A DNA stretch of 64,000 nucleotides from Hymenobacter jejuensis (GTDB taxonomy: Bacteria; Bacteroidota; Bacteroidia; Cytophagales; Hymenobacteraceae), in contig NZ_CP040896.1 in assembly GCF_006337165.1 (NCBI RefSeq), positions 1,488,001-1,552,000 on the forward strand, read 5' to 3'. Below the pieces are notes generated by a model, which was not told where the DNA came from, searched no databases, and saw only the letters and a program-made list of their open reading frames with translations. The translations under genes and the position numbers were made by a program. How positions within the stretch are numbered: position 1 is the first letter of the stretch; the number at the start of each line of letters is the position of its first letter. Shown one piece after another: positions 9,071 to 17,235 of the stretch.

Positions 9071-9739
9071 TTATTTCTGCCGAACGGCGGCTTTTTTACC
9101 TTTTTTCGCAGCAGCTTTTTTCTGTTTGCGGCGCGGCGGTTTGCGCTTGCGTTTCTGAAACAACGCGCTGAACCGCTGCCGTTCGGCTTTGCGTTCGGCG
9201 CGGTCGAGCAGGCGCTGGGGCAAGCGCAGAATCAGGCGGTCGCGGACGTATTGGGCCAGGCGCGAAAGTGGCACTAAGTGGGTGGTACGCAGCAAGCCTA
9301 GCACTTCTCCCCGCCGCAATTGGCTCACGCCCGACAGGCCGCTGGCTAGCAGGAATTGCTTGATTTCTTCCAGGCGCAGCAGGCTCGCTACGCATGAGCG
9401 CTCCACGGTGCTGTTGTACTGCGCCGGGCGATGGGCTTGCAGATCACCTTGTGCGGTAACGATCAGTATGCCAACCCATTCCGGAAGCAGCGGCAGCAAT
9501 TTATCCAAGTGTTTCTCGGTCACGACGAAGGTGACAAAATCGTAGGTCTGGCCGTAGCAAAGCAGTTGGTTGGTGACGCGTTGCAGCGTGTCGCCGTCGC
9601 CTTTCACCTCGTAGCCGTGCATGAACTCGGGGGTGATGTGCACGACATCGGCGCGGGTGGTGCCGGTGGGCAGCTCATCGACGTACACACCGCCTTGCAG
9701 CAGCGGATACAGCAAAGCCCGGATTTCGGGATCGTTCAT
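9071..9739 (-). CDS. sce7726-family protein, possible PD-(D/E)XK fold
   Basis: A 222-residue protein. The first half has DELPTGTTRADVVHITPEF, then HGYEVKGDGDTLQRV. The spacing of Glu22, Asp31 and Glu44-x-Lys46 matches a nuclease-like site. These blocks resemble the sce7726 family, named after a Sorangium protein and of unknown function. The C-terminal part from about residue 180 is extremely rich in Lys and Arg, which would bind nucleic acid. It is convergent with dinB. The nuclease interpretation is inference from residue pattern only. Confidence 0.65.
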   Translation of the reverse strand: MNDPEIRALLYPLLQGGVYVDELPTGTTRADVVHITPEFMHGYEVKGDGDTLQRVTNQLLCYGQTYDFVTFVVTEKHLDKLLPLLPEWVGILIVTAQGDLQAHRPAQYNSTVERSCVASLLRLEEIKQFLLASGLSGVSQLRRGEVLGLLRTTHLVPLSRLAQYVRDRLILRLPQRLLDRAERKAERQRFSALFQKRKRKPPRRKQKKAAAKKGKKAAVRQK

Positions 9740-9756
9740 GGAAGCATTAAAAATTA

Positions 9757-9790
9757 GCTTATATAATTATTTGATTATTAATTACTTATA
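9757..9790. repeat. 28-bp palindromic repeat, copy 2
   Basis: An AT-rich copy with centre TTTGATTATTAATTACTT and flanking TTATATA on both sides. It lies in the short region between the divergent sce7726-family and aldo/keto reductase genes, an exception to the usual 3'-end location. Confidence 0.7.
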
Positions 9791-9877
9791 TATTCAAGCC
9801 TGACCTATTTGCGTGTTCAATCGTAGAAGCGAAGATTGCTTTTATCTATCGTTTTTACACACTTTAGCTCACAACCA

Positions 9878-10747
9878 ATGGCCAATACAACCGCGCCGGC
9901 CTTTCCGGCAACTTATTCCCTCAGCGGAGATCTGACCGTCAACCGCATGGGTTACGGCGCCATGCGCATTACCGGCGAGGGCATCTGGGGCCCGCCGCAA
10001 GATCACGATGAATCGATCAGGGTGCTGCAACGCGCTGTGGAACTGGGCATTAACTTCATCGACACGGCCGACAGCTACGGCCCCAACGTGTCGGAAGAAC
10101 TGATTGCCGAGGCTCTGCATCCGTACGCCAAAGGCTTGGTTATCGCTACCAAAGGCGGCTTGCTGCGCACCGGCCCCAACCAATGGCCCATCAACGCCCA
10201 CCCCGACCACTTGCGCGAAGCGCTGGAAGGCAGCTTGCAACGCCTGAAGCTTGATCAGATTGACTTGTACCAACTGCACCGCGTAGATCCGGAAGTGCCG
10301 TTTGAAGACACGTTGGAATTTCTGCAAAAAGCGCAGGAAGACGGCCTTGTGAAACACATCGGCCTATCGGAAGTGACGGTGGAGCAGATTCAGAAGGCCC
10401 AGGAATACGTACCCGTCGTGTCGGTGCAGAACATGTACAGCGTCGACAACCGCAAGTAGGAAGCCGAGCTGAATTACTGCGAACAAAACAACATGGCCTT
10501 TATTCCGTGGTACCCCTTGAGCGGCGGCAACACCGACGCGCTTGCCAGCCTCGATCGCATCGGCCAGAAGTACGACGCTAGCCGCCAACAAATTGCCCTG
10601 AGCTGGCTGCTACACCGCTCGCCCAACATTCTGCTCATTCCGGGCACGTCGAAGGTGAAGCACCTGGAAGAAAACTACAAAGCCGTTTCGATTTCGCTTT
10701 CGGAAGAAGACATGGCCGAGCTAGAAAAGCTGAGCGACGCCCAATAA
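9878..10747 (+). pseudogene. Aldo/keto reductase interrupted by an amber codon
   Basis: The reading frame would encode a 289-residue NAD(P)H-dependent aldo/keto reductase but has an in-frame TAG at 10457-10459 (codon 194). Before it are the whole catalytic set: Asp62 and Tyr67 (NFIDTADSYG), Lys92 (VIATKGG) and His134 (YQLHRVDP). After it the same frame continues with typical family sequence (MAFIPWYPLSGG, ALSWLLHRSPNILLIPGT), which forms the C-terminal cofactor-binding end of the barrel. The 193-residue product would probably not fold. Options are a recent nonsense mutation, a sequencing error, or readthrough. Sequence on both sides looks undegraded. Confidence 0.85.
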
Positions 10748-10787
10748 ACCAGCCGAAAACTGGGTTGTAAGACGGCTTTTATAGCCC

Positions 10788-10840
10788 AAAGCGGCTTCTG
10801 ACGACCTGAATACACGGTCGTCAGAAGCCGCTTTTTTGTA
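10788..10840. terminator. Strong terminator after the aldo/keto reductase
   Basis: A perfect 19-bp stem (10788-10806 and 10816-10834) with a 9-nt loop, followed by six T residues on the plus strand. Confidence 0.9.
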
Positions 10841-10973
10841 CTCCCAATCTGCATTGTGTGTCATAAATATTTACACAATCGTTTGTGTTACATGGCATAA
10901 ATCCTTATGATTGGCAGACCATTCCGTCTTCCCACCTGCCCTTTCATAAGACCCAATAAATCAGCAATTTATT

Positions 10974-12005
10974 ATGGCAGACAACCTGCTTCTTCCGAAG
11001 GCAAAGCCCGCCTTATACGCCGCCGCTGGCCTGCTCTTGCTCTCTGGAATTGCGCAAACCGCTTTTTCAGCTGAGCACGATGGCGCCCGCCAAGGCACCA
11101 AGCCAGTGGCTGCCGAAGCCGGAAATCCGATCATCAAAAACAAGTATACTGCCGATCCGGCGGCGCTGGTGCACAACGGCACCGTGTACCTCTACACCGG
11201 CCACGATGAGGCTGCGCCGCGTCAGGAAGGGTACGTGATGCACGAGTGGCTGTGCTTTTCGTCGAAGGATATGGTCAACTGGACGGAGCAGCCGGTGCCG
11301 TTGCGCGTGAAGGATTTTGCTTGGGCCAAAGACGATGCCTGGGCGTCGCAGGTGATTGAGCGCAACGGCAAGTTTTATTGGTACGCGGCTGTGGAGCACG
11401 GCACCATCCACGGCAAAGCAATCGGCGTGGCTGTTGCCGATAGCCCAACCGGCCCGTTTAAGGATGCCCGCGGTTCGGCCCTGATTACCAACGACATGAC
11501 CACGGAGGCCAAGATTTCGTGGGACGACATCGACCCCACGGTCGTCATCGATGGCAATAACCAGGCGTACTTGTTCTGGGGCAACACGATTTGCTACTAC
11601 GCCAAGCTCAAGCCCAACATGACCGAGCTGGACGGCCCTATTAAGAAGGTAGAAGGCCTCAAAAACTTCACCGAAGCGCCCTGGATTCACAAGCGTAACG
11701 GCTGGTATTATCTGTCGTACGCGTACCAGTTTCCCGAAAAAACGGCCTACGCCATGAGCCGCACCCTCGACGGCCCGTGGGAATACAAGGGCATTCTGAA
11801 CGAGTTGGCCGGCAACTCCAACACCAACCACCAGGCTATCATTGATTTCAAAGGGCAGTCGTACTTCATTTACCATAACGGCGCTATCTCGCCCGACGGG
11901 GGCAGCTTCCGGCGCTCCGTCTGCATCGACTACCTCAACTATAACCCCGACGGCACCATCAAGCGCATCGTGATGACCACGGAGGGCGTGAAGCCAGCAA
12001 AATAA
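10974..12005 (+). CDS. Secreted glycoside hydrolase family 43 protein
   Basis: A 343-residue protein with a signal peptide (hydrophobic segment about 13-32) and a five-bladed beta-propeller glycosidase domain. The three family acids are visible: general base Asp61 (YTADPAALV), the pKa-tuning Asp187 (DDIDPTVVIDG) and general acid Glu234 (FTEAPWIHK). GH43 enzymes cleave arabinose- or xylose-containing side chains of plant hemicelluloses; the exact substrate cannot be read here. No SusC/SusD pair is next to it, so it is not part of a visible polysaccharide-utilisation locus. It is followed by secreted esterase-like genes that could act on the same polymers. Confidence 0.9.
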   Translation: MADNLLLPKAKPALYAAAGLLLLSGIAQTAFSAEHDGARQGTKPVAAEAGNPIIKNKYTADPAALVHNGTVYLYTGHDEAAPRQEGYVMHEWLCFSSKDMVNWTEQPVPLRVKDFAWAKDDAWASQVIERNGKFYWYAAVEHGTIHGKAIGVAVADSPTGPFKDARGSALITNDMTTEAKISWDDIDPTVVIDGNNQAYLFWGNTICYYAKLKPNMTELDGPIKKVEGLKNFTEAPWIHKRNGWYYLSYAYQFPEKTAYAMSRTLDGPWEYKGILNELAGNSNTNHQAIIDFKGQSYFIYHNGAISPDGGSFRRSVCIDYLNYNPDGTIKRIVMTTEGVKPAK

Positions 12006-12011
12006 GAACAC

Positions 12012-12045
12012 TTACATAAACAATTGATTATCAATACTTTATGTA
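12012..12045. repeat. 28-bp palindromic repeat, copy 3
   Basis: ACATAAACAATTGATTATC and its continuation to ATGTAA form a symmetrical copy that begins 7 nt after the GH43 stop codon. The ends TTACAT and ATGTAA are inverted. Confidence 0.85.
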
Positions 12046-12075
12046 AAAAGCATTTTTAAGAAATAATGTCGGTCG

Positions 12076-12149
12076 TGCCGAGCGCAGCGAAGCACCTCTC
12101 CCGCTTCGTTGAGTTACCAATCAGGAGAGGTGCTTCGCTGCGCTCGGCA
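12076..12149. repeat. REP-like inverted repeat, copy 2
   Basis: Perfect 26-bp arms (12076-12101 and 12124-12149) around a 22-nt loop. The arms share the core GAGCGCAGCGAAG-n-ACCT with the element at 1113-1194, differing at one central base and in the outer bases. It is part of the 397-nt region between the GH43 and hydrolase genes. The rest of that region holds a palindromic repeat, a terminator, and about 170 nt where I see nothing recognisable. Confidence 0.85.
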
Positions 12150-12195
12150 TGGCCTTTTATATGCGATAACAACTCACTTTTTGTTATATACAAAG

Positions 12196-12228
12196 CCAAA
12201 AAGGCCCCGCAAGACGGGGCCTTTTTGG
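12196..12228. terminator. Terminator downstream of GH43 gene
   Basis: A perfect 13-bp stem (12196-12208 and 12216-12228) with a T run inside the right arm, which makes it a candidate terminator in either direction. Confidence 0.8.
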
Positions 12229-12402
12229 TGGCTTAAAAAGAACAAGAGAAGACGAGCAAAAACTTTTTTAGGTAGCCAGATGCGGTAGCACGACATCGAG
12301 CGTTTAGGATACATCCGGGTTTGGTTTTGTCATTTACCCGATCGATGTGATGATTTGGGGGTTTTGACGTTTTCGGCACCCATCTTGCCCGGTACTTTTC
12401 GT

Positions 12403-13851
12403 ATGCGTTTGACTTTTTCCTTGAGCGGCGGCCTGGTGGCATTGCTGCTTGCTTCTGCTCCGGCTGCGTTTGGGCAACGCGCGGCTCTTCCGAACCTAAC
12501 CGGCCAATGGACCGGAAGCCTGCGAATCCCAACGGGTTCTTCGCTTCAGCTGTTGCTGCACATGCGCGACGCCAACGGCCGCCGCTCCGCCACGCTCGAC
12601 ATTCCGACTCAGGATGTGCAGGACGTTGCAGTAGACCGGGTGGAGTCGCGCGGCGACAGCGTGTTGCTTTTTCTTACGGATATGAAGGCCCAGTTTGCGG
12701 GCCGCCTAGCTCCCGACGGACGGCAACTCAAGGGTACGTGGCGCCAGAACAACGCGCGCTTGCCGTTGATGCTACAGCGGGAAAGCGCCGAGCCAACTCC
12801 GGCCTACGCCAAAGGCAACGCCAGGTTGAAGCGGCCGCAGGAGCCCGTACCGCCCCTGCCCTACCGCTCGGAAGAAGTGCGTTTTTCCAACGCCAGTGCG
12901 GGCGTGCAGCTGGCGGGCACACTCACGTTGCCGCCCGGCAAAGGTCCTTTTCCGGTGGCGGTGCTGCTGACTGGCTCCGGCCCTCAAGACCGTGATGAAG
13001 CCGTATTTGGGCACCGGCCTTTCTTGGTAATAGCCGACTATCTTACCCGTCAGGGCTTAGCTGTCCTGCGCTTCGACGACCGCGGCGTGGGCCAATCAAC
13101 AGGCGATTCGAAGAACGTGACGGCAGTTGATTATGCGCAGGATGCCCATGCGGCTATGACTTATTTGCGCAGTCGCCCCGATATCAATAGCAAGCAAATT
13201 GGCCTGATTGGGCACAGCGAAGGCGGGGCCGCCGGTGTGCGCACCGCCGCCCAGGGCCTGAGCCCGGCTTTCTTGGTGCTGCTGGGCACGGCCGGCTTGC
13301 CCGGCTCAGAAGTAGCAGTACGTCAGGCACTTGACATGGCCCGCTTCAAAACCAGCGACCCCAACGTGCTGGCCAACGTGGAGAAGCGCCAGCGCGCTGC
13401 CATTCAGGTAGTGCAGCGCACCTTAGACAATGCGCAGGCTCAGGAGCAGATTGTGAAAATTATGCTGCCCGATATTCCGTTGCCCGCCGAGCAAGCCAAC
13501 CAGCTCAAGGCCGTGGTGCATGCGCAGGCAGCCACCATGACAACGCCCGCGTTCCGGTTTCTGCTCTCCGACAACCCGCAGCAAACTCTGCGCGCAGTAA
13601 AGTGCCCGGTGCTGGCCCTTATCGGCTCCAAAGATTTGCAGGTGGCCCCCGACGCCAACCTACAAGCCATCGACAAAGCTTTGAAAGCCAGCGGCAACCG
13701 CGACGTAACCGTACGTGAGCTGCCCGGCCTCAACCACATGTTCCAAACGGCCACGACGGGCAACATTGCCGAGTACTCGCAGATTCAGGAGACGGTTTCG
13801 CCGGTGGCCCTGCGCACCATGAGCGATTGGCTCATCAAACACGTGCGCTAG
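12403..13851 (+). CDS. Secreted alpha/beta hydrolase (esterase)
   Basis: A 482-residue protein with a signal peptide (about 1-24), an N-terminal beta-rich domain (about 30-125, LTGQWTGSLRIPTGSSLQLL) and a C-terminal alpha/beta hydrolase domain. The catalytic triad is visible: Ser272 in GHSEGG, Asp411 in SKDLQVAPDAN and His445 in LNHMF. TGSGPQDRDE (190-199) is likely the oxyanion-hole region. The layout resembles the EstD-type esterase family. The ATG at 12403 is chosen because it starts directly on the signal peptide. A paralogue lies at 14845-16320, beyond an SGNH hydrolase on the other strand. Confidence 0.85.
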   Translation: MRLTFSLSGGLVALLLASAPAAFGQRAALPNLTGQWTGSLRIPTGSSLQLLLHMRDANGRRSATLDIPTQDVQDVAVDRVESRGDSVLLFLTDMKAQFAGRLAPDGRQLKGTWRQNNARLPLMLQRESAEPTPAYAKGNARLKRPQEPVPPLPYRSEEVRFSNASAGVQLAGTLTLPPGKGPFPVAVLLTGSGPQDRDEAVFGHRPFLVIADYLTRQGLAVLRFDDRGVGQSTGDSKNVTAVDYAQDAHAAMTYLRSRPDINSKQIGLIGHSEGGAAGVRTAAQGLSPAFLVLLGTAGLPGSEVAVRQALDMARFKTSDPNVLANVEKRQRAAIQVVQRTLDNAQAQEQIVKIMLPDIPLPAEQANQLKAVVHAQAATMTTPAFRFLLSDNPQQTLRAVKCPVLALIGSKDLQVAPDANLQAIDKALKASGNRDVTVRELPGLNHMFQTATTGNIAEYSQIQETVSPVALRTMSDWLIKHVR

Positions 13852-13873
13852 CTCAAAACCAGAAACTGATCTA

Positions 13874-13937
13874 AAGCCGAGGCCTGTTTTATAAGATTCT
13901 CACTATAAGGGTCTTATCAAACAGGCCTCGGCTTTAC
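13874..13937. terminator. Bidirectional terminator between convergent hydrolases
   Basis: A long stem of about 21 bp with one mismatch. GCCGAGGCCTGTTT on the left pairs with AAACAGGCCTCGGC on the right, around a loop containing CTCACTATAAGG. It lies between the convergent alpha/beta hydrolase and SGNH hydrolase genes. Confidence 0.8.
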
Positions 13938-13944
13938 GGCTTTC

Positions 13945-14640
13945 TTACTTCGCCAGATATGGCGTTACCAGCCGCGTCCAGATGTCGTAGCCGGCGCGCG
14001 TCATGTGCAGGCCGTCTTCCACGTATAGCTCCGGGCGCGGTTTGCCATCAGGGCCCAACATCGCCGTGCCGACGTCCAGAAAGTGCAGCCGCTTCGGATG
14101 TTTTTGTATGTAACTCTTAATCATGTTGTTAGCACTTTGCATTTGCGGCCATAAGGCCCAACGCGCTAAGCTAGGTTTGATGGAAATGAACACCAAGTCC
14201 GTCTTGGGCAAGTCGTGGCGCAGGCGCTTTTCGAACGCGCGAAAGGATTCGTACACCTGCTCCGGCGTGGCGCCAGCAGCAAGGTCGTTATCTCCTTCAT
14301 ACAGAAACACTTGCCGCGGACGGTATTTCAGCACCAGCTGCTCGAAATAGAAATTGGCGTCGGGAAAACGGGAGCCGCCAAAACCACGGTTTAGCACCGG
14401 GTGTCCCGCCAGATCAGTAGCCAAGGTTTCCCATTTGCGAACCGAGGAGCTACCCGTAAACACAATGCCCTTGGTGGGAGGCGGCGTCAGGCTGTCTTGG
14501 TGCGCAAAGGCCGCCATTTCGGTAGTCCATTGCTGCGGGGTAGCAAGTTGCGGGGTTACGGTTTGGGCCCACGACGGACAGCCCAGAAACAGCAACAAGA
14601 ACAGGAAGGCCCCGTGACGCAAACGAGTTGATAAAGCCAT
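13945..14640 (-). CDS. Secreted SGNH/GDSL hydrolase
   Basis: A 231-residue esterase or deacetylase with a signal peptide (about 1-25). The SGNH blocks are present: block I FTGSSSV with the likely nucleophile Ser65, block II NRGFGGS with Gly88, block III EGDNDL with Asn118, and block V VEDGLHMT with Asp209 and His212. The protein is predicted to act outside the cytoplasm on acyl or acetyl esters; the substrate is unknown. It lies between two paralogous alpha/beta hydrolases on the opposite strand and close to a GH43 enzyme, which suggests a small group for esterified polysaccharide. That grouping is inference. Confidence 0.88.
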   Translation of the reverse strand: MALSTRLRHGAFLFLLLFLGCPSWAQTVTPQLATPQQWTTEMAAFAHQDSLTPPPTKGIVFTGSSSVRKWETLATDLAGHPVLNRGFGGSRFPDANFYFEQLVLKYRPRQVFLYEGDNDLAAGATPEQVYESFRAFEKRLRHDLPKTDLVFISIKPSLARWALWPQMQSANNMIKSYIQKHPKRLHFLDVGTAMLGPDGKPRPELYVEDGLHMTRAGYDIWTRLVTPYLAK

Positions 14641-14844
14641 AAGAGTGAGTAAATGAGATATGCAAGCAAGCTATAAAACGGCCGCCATCGGATAAAGTCC
14701 AGCTTGGCCTATGTAAAAAAATGCCTTGGTGGCTTCACAATTCAGAGCCGGGCAAAAAGGAAACAATATCTTACTGCTTGATTAGCACTTTTTTCCGAAC
14801 TTTCGGGCGTAATAGCGGCTATGCGCTACTGATATTTGTACTAT

Positions 14845-16320
14845 ATGCATAAACATTTATACAGAGCCTTTCTCACCTACTTCTTCCTGAGTATCTCTTT
14901 GCTAGCGATAGCTGAGCGGAAGCAGACCATTGAAGCGGCCGCGCTGAGTGGCCAATGGAAAGGCCCTTTGAAAGTACCCGGTGGTAGCCTCGACTTGGTT
15001 GTCACGGTGGTGCCGCTCACCAACGGTACATTTTATGCCGCGCTGGATGTGCCCCAGCAAAAAATTAGCCGCATGCCGGTGGAAGTGCAGCTACAGGGCG
15101 ACGAGGTAACGTTTCGCATTGAGCAGGCCGGCAGCCGCTTCACGGGCAAGCTGGCCGCGGGTGGCAAGCAGCTCACCGGTACTTGGCAGCAGCCAGGCCT
15201 CACTACGCCCATAGTGCTACAGCACGCTGTCGCGTCGGCCCCAATGGCCAAACGCCTCACGCGCCTCACGCCGCCCTACCGCGAAGACGAAATCGTATTC
15301 CCAAACACGGTGGCTAAGCTGCGGCTCAGCGGCACACTCACGGTACCAGCCGGTCCGGGGCCTTTCCCGGCCGTGGCTTTGCTTTCCGATACTGGCCCCC
15401 AAGACCGCGACGCTGCCCTCCAGGAATACCGCATGTTTGGGATGCTGGCCGATTTCCTGACGCGCCGCGGCATTGCAGTGCTACGCTTCGACGACCGCGG
15501 CGTGGGCAAATCGGGGGGCACCTATGCCAGCACAACCACCGCCGATTTCGTGACTGATGCACAGGCTGCCATGGCTTTTTTGCGTTCTCGCAATCTCATT
15601 GATCCTCAGCATATTGGCTTGATTGGCCACGGCGAAGGTGCTAATGTGGCCCTACTGGCTGCCGCCCAACCTCAACCGCAGGCGCCGGCATTTGTGATAT
15701 CCTTGGCGGGGTACGGGCAGCCGGGCCGTGACGTGCTCGTGCGTCAGCAAGTTGAGATTATGCGCCTCATCGGGGCGGATGCAGCCCAAGTAAAAGCTGC
15801 TCTCGATCTGCACGAGCGCATGGTGGACATCATTCGCCAGACGCCTAACGACGCCCAGGCCCGCGGCAAAGTGGCCGGCATTATTCGCCTCAACAACATG
15901 GACATCGATCCCGTGATGGCCCGCGCCCGCGCCGCACAACTCACCTCGCCGTGGTCGCGCTACTTCCTCGACTTTGACCCAACCCTTAAGCTGGCGGAAG
16001 TGCAATGCCCTGTGCTAGTTCTCAACGGCACCGCCGACCTGCAAGTGGGCGTTCAGAACCTCGCGATTTTGCAGAAAGGCCTCAAAAACAACCGCGACCT
16101 CACGGTGCGGAAGCTGACGGGCGTAAACCATTGGTTCCAGCCACCGTCGTCCGAATGGCCCTTGGTCAATGGGCAGCAACAGCCGGCGTTTTCTCCCAAA
16201 GCCCTGGAAACCATGCGCAGCTGGATTGTGGCCCGCAGCGCCAAATCCAAAGCCACCTCGGCCGCTAAGATTCGCAGCACATTGTTCGGCTCAAAAGACA
16301 CCCAGAAACTTTCGCAGTAA
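14845..16320 (+). CDS. Alpha/beta hydrolase-like protein lacking the nucleophile
   Basis: A 491-residue paralogue of the protein at 12403-13851, with the same signal peptide, beta-rich N-terminal domain and hydrolase fold. The nucleophile elbow reads GHGEGA, so Gly263 stands where the paralogue has Ser272 (GHSEGG). The likely oxyanion segment is changed too, to SDTGPQDRD. The acid (Asp398 in GTADLQ) and His429 (VNHWFQ) are retained. It is therefore predicted to lack normal serine-esterase activity and may bind a ligand or act as a non-catalytic partner. The frame is otherwise intact. The ATG at 14845 is preferred; an in-frame TTG at 14836 is possible. Confidence 0.85.
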   Translation: MHKHLYRAFLTYFFLSISLLAIAERKQTIEAAALSGQWKGPLKVPGGSLDLVVTVVPLTNGTFYAALDVPQQKISRMPVEVQLQGDEVTFRIEQAGSRFTGKLAAGGKQLTGTWQQPGLTTPIVLQHAVASAPMAKRLTRLTPPYREDEIVFPNTVAKLRLSGTLTVPAGPGPFPAVALLSDTGPQDRDAALQEYRMFGMLADFLTRRGIAVLRFDDRGVGKSGGTYASTTTADFVTDAQAAMAFLRSRNLIDPQHIGLIGHGEGANVALLAAAQPQPQAPAFVISLAGYGQPGRDVLVRQQVEIMRLIGADAAQVKAALDLHERMVDIIRQTPNDAQARGKVAGIIRLNNMDIDPVMARARAAQLTSPWSRYFLDFDPTLKLAEVQCPVLVLNGTADLQVGVQNLAILQKGLKNNRDLTVRKLTGVNHWFQPPSSEWPLVNGQQQPAFSPKALETMRSWIVARSAKSKATSAAKIRSTLFGSKDTQKLSQ

Positions 16321-16344
16321 AGGCGATCGACAACGGTGCGCTTG

Positions 16345-16400
16345 AAACGCCAAGGGCCCACGGAAATACTGCATTTCCGTGGGCCCTTGGCGTTTCTATT
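16345..16400. terminator. Bidirectional terminator
   Basis: A perfect 23-bp stem (16345-16367 and 16373-16395) with a 5-nt loop. It lies between the convergent hydrolase-like gene and the STN-domain gene. Confidence 0.9.
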
Positions 16401-16431
16401 TGCAGTAAGTGCGGCACTTTCGCTTTGGGCT

Positions 16432-17172
16432 TTATTGAGGGCGCACGGGCGTAACCGTTTTGGGCAACACCGTATCGCGGCGAGGCAAACCGCTCTGCGA
16501 CTGCACTTTACGCTTAGCAAGCGAATCGATGGCCGCCGTAGTGCGCCGGGAAAGGCGACCCAAGGCTTCGGACGTGGATTTGGCCTGAAGTTGTGCTTTC
16601 TTTTTGAGGCGGGCCAACGTGGCAGACAGCGATTCGTCACGCGCGGCGCTTGCTTTTCGGGCTACGCTGTCGCTGGCCGCTGAGGGTGGCAGAGCGCCGG
16701 GAGGCGCTGAAGCCGAAGCGGTTGGGGGCGCGGGCAGGGCTGGTCGGTTGGGGGATTTCGTGACTGCTGTGGGCACCTTTTGGGCTGCGCGTGCGCGGTC
16801 CGATTTACCGGCGGAAGCTACGGGCGCATTCGACTTGGCAGATGCGGTTGTATACGCACGTTTCCGCAAAACTACCTGGTTACCAATTACTTGATAAGTA
16901 GCCCCCGTTTCCTTAAGCAACACATCCAGCACCTCACCTACTGGCTGCGGGCCAGCCGTGTGCAGCGTAACGCGCTGTTGTAAAGGCACAAAGTTGCTGC
17001 TGTAGCTAAAAGCGACATCGCTGCTGCGTGAGATGTCGCGGAGCACCTGTTCCAGCGGCACATTGTCGGCGGCTACTTGCACCGGCCGGGACAGCACCGA
17101 CGCCGACGCTTGCGCCAGCAGGGAATACGCAGGCAGCCCCAAAAGGAAAAGCAAAGCAAGAATGCGTCGCAT
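16432..17172 (-). CDS. Secreted free-standing STN-domain protein
   Basis: A 246-residue protein with a signal peptide (1-21), a secretin/TonB short N-terminal (STN) domain at about 30-105 (VQVAADNVPLEQVLRDISRS, then VLDVLLKETGATYQVIGNQVVL), and a long low-complexity tail rich in Ala, Pro, Ser and Lys. STN domains normally sit at the front of TonB-dependent receptors and pass an outer-membrane signal to a FecR-type anti-sigma factor. Here the domain is encoded alone, just after fecR, with no receptor barrel. It probably acts in the periplasm with the neighbouring FecR. The partner assignment is inferred from adjacency. Confidence 0.8.
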   Translation of the reverse strand: MRRILALLFLLGLPAYSLLAQASASVLSRPVQVAADNVPLEQVLRDISRSSDVAFSYSSNFVPLQQRVTLHTAGPQPVGEVLDVLLKETGATYQVIGNQVVLRKRAYTTASAKSNAPVASAGKSDRARAAQKVPTAVTKSPNRPALPAPPTASASAPPGALPPSAASDSVARKASAARDESLSATLARLKKKAQLQAKSTSEALGRLSRRTTAAIDSLAKRKVQSQSGLPRRDTVLPKTVTPVRPQ

Positions 17173-17235
17173 GGCAATCGAAAGTATTACCTACTGAAAG
17201 TGAATAACTTAACTGCCGCTAAGCACAAGCTGCCG

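Noticed and set aside
11067..12011. Minus-strand 314-codon frame opposite the GH43 gene
   Set aside because: It is the mirror of a clear GH43 gene and resembles nothing.
12233..12532. Minus-strand 99-codon frame in the region before the hydrolase gene
   Set aside because: No signal peptide, no domain, rare composition, and it runs into the hydrolase coding sequence.
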